A DNA stretch of 20,921 bases from NCBI GenBank assembly GCA_030428695.1, contig JAUIEM010000154.1:1-20921 (forward strand), read 5' to 3'. Below the pieces are notes generated by a model that did no database searches, was not told the DNA's origin, and saw only the letters and a list, made by a program, of their open reading frames with translations. Position numbers and translations under genes: made by a program. Shown here in pieces: positions 15,406 to 20,921 of this stretch. Numbering within the stretch: position 1 is the first letter of the stretch; the number at the start of each line of letters is the position of its first letter. This DNA comes from a bacterium (GTDB lineage Bacteria; Planctomycetota; J058; JAJDCP01).

Positions 15406-16298
15406 TCCGAGACGAACACTGCCTGTACCACGCCGAGAACGAGCTGAGCAAGCTGCTCGACCCCGATGCCGAGAACCCGCCCGAGAACGCCGAGGACATC
15501 AAGGCGCTCAAGGACGAGCTCGGCTCCCTCGGCCTGTTCGACTTCCTGCTGACGATGACCAGCGAGCCGGCCTTCGACGCCGAGCTGTGCGGCGAGATCG
15601 ACGAGCACTTCGGCGACAAGCTCGTCTCGCTGCTCAAGCCCGACGCCCGCGAGAAGCTGCCCGAGGACGCGGACCTGCACGCGAAGATCGACGCCTTCAT
15701 CGAGGACAAGAGCGACACCCGTCGGGTGCTCCTGCACAAGACCTTCTGCAACTTCCTGTTCCAGTACTACGAGCTCAACGACTACGGGCTTTTCGTCGAC
15801 GACGTCTCGCGCCTGATCAAGCTCTGCTCCGAGAGCGGCCTGGCGGGCAACGCCCGGCGCTTCATGCGGCTGCTGGTCGGGCTGAGCAAGAAGACCGCGC
15901 GCTTCGTGCTCGGCACCCTGCCCGGGAACATGGAGCTCAACTACGACGTCGTGCGCGACGCCGCCTCGCAGCGCAAGATCGACCGCTTCTTCGAGCGCTT
16001 CGCCCCCAAGGTCATCGGCCGCCGGCTGATGGCGGTCATGGAGGCGCTGCTGCGCGAGGAGCTGCGGCTGCGGGCCGCCCTGACCATCTACGGCATCAGC
16101 CGCGGGGTCACGGTCGGCAAGGCCAAGCTGCTCGAGGTCGCCGACCATCTCGAGGTCGTCAAGTTCGACCGCATGATCGAGCGCGCGAAGGAGACCCGCG
16201 CCTCCCGCCAGCAGCTGCTCGCGGCCTGGAAGGAGCGCGAGAGCCTGCTCAAGGCCTACGACCGCCTGTTCGAGCCGCCGGTCGAAGAGGAAGACTGA
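15402..16298 (+). CDS. Hypothetical helical protein, partner of the FHA protein
   Basis: I do not recognise this protein. It has 298 residues from a GTG at 15402 that overlaps the TGA of the FHA gene (GTGA), with GAGGATGG upstream. It is acidic at both ends (ENPPENAEDIK near the start, EEED at the end) and appears entirely alpha-helical. A His/Cys/Phe/Tyr-rich part lies in the middle (HKTFCNFLFQYYELNDYG, about residues 112-129). A basic helical C-terminal half follows (KKTARFV, RRLMAVMEALLREE, RMIERAKETRASRQQ). No catalytic motif, signal peptide or membrane helix is visible. Translational coupling suggests it is made in fixed ratio with the FHA protein and may bind it. It is unlikely to be a false gene: its codon use matches its neighbours and it has a clean start. 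Confidence 0.85.
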   Translation: MIRDEHCLYHAENELSKLLDPDAENPPENAEDIKALKDELGSLGLFDFLLTMTSEPAFDAELCGEIDEHFGDKLVSLLKPDAREKLPEDADLHAKIDAFIEDKSDTRRVLLHKTFCNFLFQYYELNDYGLFVDDVSRLIKLCSESGLAGNARRFMRLLVGLSKKTARFVLGTLPGNMELNYDVVRDAASQRKIDRFFERFAPKVIGRRLMAVMEALLREELRLRAALTIYGISRGVTVGKAKLLEVADHLEVVKFDRMIERAKETRASRQQLLAAWKERESLLKAYDRLFEPPVEEED

Positions 16299-16386
16299 GC
16301 CCCGTTCGATGCTCCGGGCGGGGAGCGGACGCGCGCGAGCGCCCGGTCCGCCCGCGAGAGATTCCGCACACGCCCGGCCTCCCTGG

Positions 16387-16392
16387 TATGCT
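16387..16392 (+). promoter_or_regulatory. Possible extended -10 of the transglutaminase-like gene
   Basis: TGG-TATGCT (box 16387-16392, 4 of 6 with an extended TG) lies 75 nt before the GTG at 16468. The nearest -35-like string, TTCCGC, gives a spacer of 19 nt, so the case rests on the extended -10. The 169-bp gap also holds short GC-rich inverted repeats (GCTCC/GGAGC at 16311-16326; CGGGCGG 16315-16321 with CCGCCCG 16348-16354) that may end the previous transcript. Confidence 0.35.
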
Positions 16393-16467
16393 GTTTGCAA
16401 CGGAATCCACTCCAGCGCCACGCTGAAGTGTGGAAGACCCGCTCCATCCCCAGCGACGAGGTTCGAC

Positions 16468-19400
16468 GTGTCCAGATCTGCAACAACCCTCTGCCTCATT
16501 GTGTTCATTCTGCACCCACAGGTGTACGCACAATCCGAACAGTCCGTCCCGCCCGGACAGCTTCGGGCCGTGCTCCGCGACTTCCCCGATCTCGTCGAGC
16601 GGGACGGCCGCCTGTGGTGGAGCCGCGGCGCGCGGGCCTTCGCCGTCGTCGGCGCCGAGCAGGGCGCGGCGCTGGTCGAGACCCGGCTCGGCCCGGTGCT
16701 CGCCGCGCCGATCGCGGCGCGGGCCGACGGGCTCGAGGTGCTGGAGGCCCTGTTGACGGTCGCCGACCAGGCGGGTCTGGAGGAAGGTCCGGGCTGGCGC
16801 TTCGACTTCCAGCCGCTGCTCGGCCCGCGCCTGCTGCGGGGGGGCAAGCTGGTGCTCGAAGAGGGCGTGCTGCAGCTGATCGAGCGGGAGTCCCGGCCAG
16901 TCGGCGAACGCGCCGCGGTCGAGCGCGCGCTCGCGGCCTTCGACGCGGCGTTGGATGGAAGCTCCCTCAGCGTGCTCGGCCAGCAGTCGGTGCGCGCGCT
17001 GGTCGCGCTCCTGCCCCAGGAGGACGGCGGGCGCGGCCACGATGAGATCGAGCCGAGCGTCGCGCGGCGGCTGATCCGCTGCGGCTGGCTGCTGAGCATC
17101 GACCAGCTCGCCGCGCTGCCCGAGAGCCACGCCCTGACCGAGGCGGTGCGCGCGCTGTGCGCGCTGCGTCCCGCCGCGAGCTACCAGGGTCCCGGCCGCA
17201 GCCTGGTGCGCCTCGAGGACGGCTTCGGGCGCGGCGGGTGGATGTACAAGACGCCCGACCGCACCGCCTACGAGGGCTCCGCCGCGCTGCCAATGTACCA
17301 CGGGGTGGCGCGGGAGGCCCTGGCGACGGCGCGGGTGGTCGTCGAGCTCGGCGCGGGCGGCCTCGGAGCGGTGCCCGCCGGCGCGGCGCTGTGGCACGAG
17401 GGGACGCTGCTCGCGCGCTGGAGCCCGGGCTCCGGGCTGGTCGCCGACGAAGAGACCTGGCGTGAGCACATCCCCGCGCGCTCGCGTCGCCTCGATCCGG
17501 ACATCGTCGAGGGCTACCTGCCGCCGCACATCGTCGTCGCCGACCTGTACGGCGACGTCCGCTGCGTCCTCAGCGCGGGCGGCGTGCTGCTCGCGCCGCG
17601 GGACGCGTCCGACGGGGAGGCGCGGCGCTTCCTCGACAACGCCGCCGAGGTGTTGATCGGGGCGGCCGCCCTCGACCTGATCGGGCAGTACCTGTTCGAC
17701 TACATGTACGACAGCCCCGACACCAGCCTGCCGACGCTGATCGGCAACCCCGACCTGCGCGGCGACATCCACCAGAACGCCTTCGAGACCCTCGCGACCG
17801 CCAACGGCGGGATCTGCCGGGGAGACTGCGACGACCTCTCCGAGCTGTACGCGGTGATCGCCGAGCGCCAGGGCTGCCTGGTGCACGTGATCTCGCTGCC
17901 GATGCACGTCGCGGCCTGCTGGGCCGAAGAGCGCGACGGCCAGTGGCACTGCTACGTGATGCAGACCGGTCCGACCCTCGAGTTCGTCGCGCCGACCCTG
18001 CCCGAGGCCCTCGAGGCGACCTACCGCAGCTTCGACGAGAGCGTCGCCTTCGACCCGAACGAGATCGGCATCACCCTGCGCTTCAGCGGCGAGAACACGC
18101 GCTCGAGTTGGCTGCTCGGCTTCCGCATCTTCTCCGACCCCGACTACGCCCAGACGATGATCGACGTGTCCCGTGACTGGCACTTCCAGACCTACCTGCA
18201 GGCGACCTCGAAGATGCAGGAGCTGATCGCCGCGGGCAACCACGACACCGCCAACTACCGCGAGCTCGCCGCCCTCGGCGCGCGCACCGGGCAGTTCGGG
18301 CTCGCGGTCGACTTCCAGGAGAAGGTGATCGAGCGCACCAGCGATCCGCGCAGTGTGCTGAAGATGACCCTCGAGCTGATCCGCTACAACTTCGAGGCGG
18401 GCCGGGACGGGCGCGCGCAGTCGCTGGTCCAGGACGTGCTCGCCCGCCAGCTGCCCGCGCTCGAGCGGCGGATGAACAGCCTCGAGCGCGCGCGCGTCGG
18501 CCTCGACCTGGTCTCGATCCTCGACCAGGCCGACGCCCACGAGCTGGCGCTCCTGGCGCTGTACGAGGTCGTGATGCCGACCGTGCGCAGCCTGCAAGGC
18601 GCGGTCGTCGCCTACCTCGAGAGCCCGGGCTTCGACCCCGACCGCTGGGCCTACGAGCTCGCGCTGCGGGACATCCTGCGCAGCGCCGCGAGCGAGGGCC
18701 TCGACCTGATCCACGCCCTCGGTCCCGAGCGGCTGCGCAGCGATGTGCGGCTGCGTTCGATCGCCGAGGCGACCCAGGTCTACCACGAGCGCATCCTCGC
18801 CTTCGACATCTTCAGCGCGAGCGACATGCTCGGGCGCTACGCCTGGGCCGCATCCTTCTATGAGGCCTTCCTCGGCGAGGAGGCGGTGCAGGCGATGGTC
18901 GAGCAGTCGGACTGGCCGCAGGACGAGGACGCCGCCCACGCGGCACGCCTCGGCGGGCTGATCCAGATGCCCGCCGACCTGCCCTGGATCCGGGCCTCGG
19001 TGCCGTACTGGTTCCGCAAGCTCGCGCAGCTCTTCGATGAGGAAGCGAGCAGCGTCGACCGGGCGACGCTCGAGCAGCTCTCGGAGCGCCTCGACAGCGC
19101 CGTCGAGATGACCGGCCAGCTCGGCATGGACAGCCCGAGCGTCGACGGCCAACGGGTGCTCGCCGAGGTCCTGATCGCCTTCGGGCTCGGCGACCACGCG
19201 CGGCTGCGCGCCGCCTTCGAGCAGGTCGCCGCCCGCGGCGACCGCGGCCTGCGCGACCGCTGCAACACCTGGCTGGGCATGTCCGCGCGCTTCCTCAGCG
19301 TCGAGGACTTCCTCGGCATGATGCAGGTCTGGCAGGAGGTCCTCGACTACAAGCCGAGCTACTTCCTGATCGCCTGGGCTGCCGCCCTGAACGACGCCCC

Positions 19401-19515
19401 CGAGCACGCGATGGCGGTCGCCCGGCTCGCCGCCGAGCGCTTCCCCGACGATCCGACCTTCGCCGAAGAGTACGCCTTCATGGTCGGGCTGTACGGCGAA
19501 GGGGAGCTGCGCTGA
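16468..19515 (+). CDS. Secreted transglutaminase-like protein with helical-repeat C-terminus
   Basis: The protein has 1015 residues. The GTG at 16468 was chosen because GAGG lies six bases upstream and the product then begins with a signal peptide (SATTLCLIVFILHPQVYA, cleavage near residue 23). The frame is open further up but unsupported. Residues about 440-505 resemble the transglutaminase/cysteine-protease core: GICRGDCDDLSELYAVIAER with candidate nucleophile C454, and PMHVAACW with H480. In WHCYVMQTGP (493-502) the acidic third catalytic residue usually seen after the last tryptophan is not present, so activity is uncertain. The remainder (about 560-1015) is helical and TPR-like, ending EHAMAVARLAAERFPDDP, as in repeat scaffolds. 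It is presumably periplasmic or surface-exposed. It converges on the PI-PLC-like gene across a repeat-filled gap. The fold call is moderate; secretion is well supported. Confidence 0.82.
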   Translation: MSRSATTLCLIVFILHPQVYAQSEQSVPPGQLRAVLRDFPDLVERDGRLWWSRGARAFAVVGAEQGAALVETRLGPVLAAPIAARADGLEVLEALLTVADQAGLEEGPGWRFDFQPLLGPRLLRGGKLVLEEGVLQLIERESRPVGERAAVERALAAFDAALDGSSLSVLGQQSVRALVALLPQEDGGRGHDEIEPSVARRLIRCGWLLSIDQLAALPESHALTEAVRALCALRPAASYQGPGRSLVRLEDGFGRGGWMYKTPDRTAYEGSAALPMYHGVAREALATARVVVELGAGGLGAVPAGAALWHEGTLLARWSPGSGLVADEETWREHIPARSRRLDPDIVEGYLPPHIVVADLYGDVRCVLSAGGVLLAPRDASDGEARRFLDNAAEVLIGAAALDLIGQYLFDYMYDSPDTSLPTLIGNPDLRGDIHQNAFETLATANGGICRGDCDDLSELYAVIAERQGCLVHVISLPMHVAACWAEERDGQWHCYVMQTGPTLEFVAPTLPEALEATYRSFDESVAFDPNEIGITLRFSGENTRSSWLLGFRIFSDPDYAQTMIDVSRDWHFQTYLQATSKMQELIAAGNHDTANYRELAALGARTGQFGLAVDFQEKVIERTSDPRSVLKMTLELIRYNFEAGRDGRAQSLVQDVLARQLPALERRMNSLERARVGLDLVSILDQADAHELALLALYEVVMPTVRSLQGAVVAYLESPGFDPDRWAYELALRDILRSAASEGLDLIHALGPERLRSDVRLRSIAEATQVYHERILAFDIFSASDMLGRYAWAASFYEAFLGEEAVQAMVEQSDWPQDEDAAHAARLGGLIQMPADLPWIRASVPYWFRKLAQLFDEEASSVDRATLEQLSERLDSAVEMTGQLGMDSPSVDGQRVLAEVLIAFGLGDHARLRAAFEQVAARGDRGLRDRCNTWLGMSARFLSVEDFLGMMQVWQEVLDYKPSYFLIAWAAALNDAPEHAMAVARLAAERFPDDPTFAEEYAFMVGLYGEGELR

Positions 19516-19551
19516 TCCGCCTCCCTGGCAGCCCTCTTCAACGGCATCGCG

Positions 19552-19619
19552 TACCCCCGCTACACCGTGTTCTGGTCCCGCGAGGGAACGTCAGTTCCGA
19601 AGGACGACGGGAGGGGGTA
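19552..19619. repeat. Short inverted repeat downstream of the transglutaminase-like gene
   Basis: TACCCCC (19552-19558) pairs with GGGGGTA (19613-19619). A small hairpin GGAAC-gtca-GTTCC lies within it at 19585-19598. It starts 36 nt after the stop. The right arm is shared with the larger hairpin that the neighbouring element interrupts, so several folds compete. Confidence 0.4.
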
Positions 19620-19854
19620 GAGAGGCTGTCTCACGGAACCCAATGACGCACGTCCCTACGCCTTCGGCGGGCGGGGGTAAACCCCGCCCCTACATTGGAT
19701 TCCGACGCACTCCACCGGTGATCTCGGACGTGCGGCATGCGAGCCATGCCTCGCTTGGGCTGATGGTCCTATCCGAATGTAGGGGAGGGGTTTACCCCCT
19801 CCCGCGAAGCGGGAGAAGGCGTACTTGACTGGACTCGTGAGACAGTCTCGTAGA
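19617..19854. mobile_element. MITE-like element with terminal inverted repeats and 5-bp target duplication
   Basis: The element body is 19622-19849 (228 bp). The left end GAGGCTGTCTCACG (19622-19635) and right end CGTGAGACAGTCTC (19836-19849) are inverted copies matching at 13 of 14. GTAGA flanks both ends exactly (19617-19621 and 19850-19854), as expected for a target-site duplication. The inner parts are also inverted copies: TACGCCTTC (19657-19665) against GAAGGCGTA (19815-19823), and 19673-19696 against 19776-19799, which match at 23 of 24. A perfect hairpin CTCCCGC-gaa-GCGGGAG lies at 19799-19815, and another, GGCATG/CATGCC, in the 79-bp centre. It has no transposase, so it must have been moved by one encoded elsewhere. 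The family is not assigned. Confidence 0.75.
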
Positions 19855-19913
19855 CCCCTTCCCTACCTCGGTGCGCTCTTCCGGGGGTAGGGTGCGGGGT
19901 CTACCCTCGCCCG
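19855..19913. terminator. Remnant of a long hairpin between convergent genes, likely bidirectional terminator
   Basis: CCCTACC (19861-19867) pairs with GGTAGGG (19886-19892). GTAGACCCC (19850-19858) pairs with GGGGTCTAC (19896-19904). If the 228-bp element and one GTAGA copy are removed, the left arm 19608-19621 plus 19855-19858 matches the inverse of 19896-19913 at 16 of 18 positions. That gives a long GC-rich stem with an 18-nt loop. It lies between two genes that end towards each other, where a shared terminator is expected; there is no T-run. Confidence 0.5.
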
Positions 19914-19938
19914 CCGGACGAGAAGAGCTTGTGAAGCC

Positions 19939-20898
19939 TCAGCGCCCCTCCGCCTCCGCGATCCGGCGCCGGTTCGCCGCGAGGCAGGCCGCGACCAGGT
20001 CGGTGTCCTCGTAGAAGTCGTTGGCGACGATGTTGACGGGCAGGCCCGCGTCGAGCCAGGCCGGGATCCACTGCCCGGGCTTGTCGAACAGCGGCGCGCT
20101 GAGCTCGGCGAGGCCCTCGCCCGAGGCGACGCCCGAGGCGAGGATGGTGTCGAGGTCGGGGGTGAAGGTCAGGAAGCTGCACAGGAAGCGCTCGCCCTCG
20201 CGCGCGGCGAGGTCTTCATCCAGGCGTCGCCGGAGCTTCCCGAGCGCGGTCGCGTCGGCCCAGGTGTGGGCGAGGCGGCGGCTGCGCTTCCAGAAGGCGG
20301 CGTCGCTGTCGGCGAGGGTGCCGTCGCGCAGCAGGCAGAGCGCGTTGCGGTCGGCGTCCCACAGCGCGCCGAGGCTGCTGGTCGGGGTGAAGCTGTCCGG
20401 CACCAGGCGCGGGCCGAGGTGCTCGTGCAGGAGCGCCGCGAAGGCCTCGCGATGCTCCTTCCCCGGCATCTTCTGGAAGTCGAGCAGCACGATCTCCCGC
20501 GGCTGGGCGGCGCAGAACGCCGCGACCTCGGCCAGCACCTCCGCCAGCGGCAGGCTGACCAGACCGTGGACGATGACCAGCTCCCCGTCCTGGGCGGCGA
20601 CGCGCAGGTCGAGGTAGCGGATGCCGTCGCGCAGCTGATCGGCGGTCGTGCGCCGCTGGGTCAGCGACCAGCGCGCGACCACCGGCCGCACCAGGTGGTA
20701 CGCCCGGGGCTCGCCAGGCGCGATCGCGGAGCGGGCGGTGATCGCGTAGGTCGCCGCGTCGTGGGTGCCGGGGATGACGAGATCGGCGAGGCGGGTGTCC
20801 GGGCGCTCCCCGTACAGGTGGCCCATCCAGGACTCCGTCGGGAGCTCCTGGCCGACGGCAAAGGAGGCGAAGAGGAAGAGCGGGAAGATGCGGACCAT
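19939..20898 (-). CDS. Secreted PI-PLC-like phosphodiesterase
   Basis: The protein has 319 residues from an ATG at 20898 with an excellent GGAGGT six bases upstream. Residues 1-16 form a signal peptide (RIFPLFLFASFAVG). The PI-PLC X-domain signs follow in order: IPGTHDAATY with H46, a QLRDGIRYLDLRV strand with D97 and R99, and ELVIVHG with H111, the two histidines expected for general acid/base catalysis. Later parts (LLDFQKMPG, PVNIVANDFYED) fit the closing strands of the TIM-like barrel, the last being the typical end of bacterial PI-PLC-like proteins. Length matches bacterial enzymes of about 300 residues. The substrate may be phosphatidylinositol or another phosphodiester; it cannot be told from the sequence. 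It should act outside the cytoplasm. Upstream regulation lies mostly beyond the window. Confidence 0.92.
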   Translation of the reverse strand: MVRIFPLFLFASFAVGQELPTESWMGHLYGERPDTRLADLVIPGTHDAATYAITARSAIAPGEPRAYHLVRPVVARWSLTQRRTTADQLRDGIRYLDLRVAAQDGELVIVHGLVSLPLAEVLAEVAAFCAAQPREIVLLDFQKMPGKEHREAFAALLHEHLGPRLVPDSFTPTSSLGALWDADRNALCLLRDGTLADSDAAFWKRSRRLAHTWADATALGKLRRRLDEDLAAREGERFLCSFLTFTPDLDTILASGVASGEGLAELSAPLFDKPGQWIPAWLDAGLPVNIVANDFYEDTDLVAACLAANRRRIAEAEGR

Positions 20899-20921
20899 CG
20901 GCGGACCTCCATGCTGAGGCT

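Noticed and set aside
16249..19407. Long minus-strand frame opposite the transglutaminase-like gene (1052 codons)
   Set aside because: It is an antisense shadow; the plus frame has a signal peptide and a catalytic-like core.
19643..19828. 61-codon open frame inside the MITE-like element
   Set aside because: It is a chance frame across inverted repeats, with no ribosome site and no transposase feature.
1..20921. CRISPR array, tRNA or rRNA genes
   Set aside because: No regularly spaced direct repeats, cloverleaf-like sequence or conserved rRNA segments were seen.

Overview
The window is very GC-rich, gene-dense bacterial DNA with codons strongly biased to G/C in the third position. Four things point to a diderm bacterium with large signalling proteins, most likely a planctomycete: two Ser/Thr kinases with N-terminal GspE/MshEN-like modules, an FHA protein, a Skp/OmpH chaperone, and long secreted proteins. 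The phylum is an inference; a myxobacterium or related lineage cannot be excluded. No rRNA, tRNA, CRISPR array, phage gene or transposase gene was seen.

Layout. Positions 1-4371 are on the minus strand: the start of a zinc-ribbon Ser/Thr kinase that leaves the window (1-761), then an apparent operon read from right to left. That operon holds a GIDE/MUL1-like two-membrane-segment protein (3613-4371), an unrecognised 401-aa protein (2354-3559) and a polytopic GT-C-like membrane protein (801-2357); the last two overlap by a GTGA. A 310-bp divergent region carries a good sigma70-type promoter and a leader hairpin for a 1056-aa membrane Ser/Thr kinase (4682-7852). The plus strand continues with accA (7919-8965), a patatin-like lipase (9020-10234) and a Skp/OmpH chaperone (10294-10794), a loose lipid and envelope group. 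After a 288-bp foldback region come a dynamin-like GTPase (11083-13704), an FHA/coiled-coil protein with its own promoter (13801-15405) and a helical protein of unknown function coupled to it by GTGA (15402-16298). A 1015-aa secreted transglutaminase-like/helical-repeat protein follows (16468-19515). It converges on a secreted PI-PLC-like phosphodiesterase (19939-20898, minus).

The two most unusual non-coding stretches are these. At 19516-19938, between the convergent genes, a 228-bp MITE-like element has 14-bp imperfect terminal inverted repeats and a 5-bp flanking duplication (GTAGA). It appears to have jumped into one arm of an older long hairpin. At 10795-11082 a roughly 210-bp imperfect palindrome precedes the GTPase gene, and one of its segments has two mutually exclusive pairing partners. 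The best candidate for an undescribed protein system is the GTPase, FHA and helical-protein trio at 11083-16298. That they act together is inferred from gene order, orientation and overlap, not from recognised homology to a named system.
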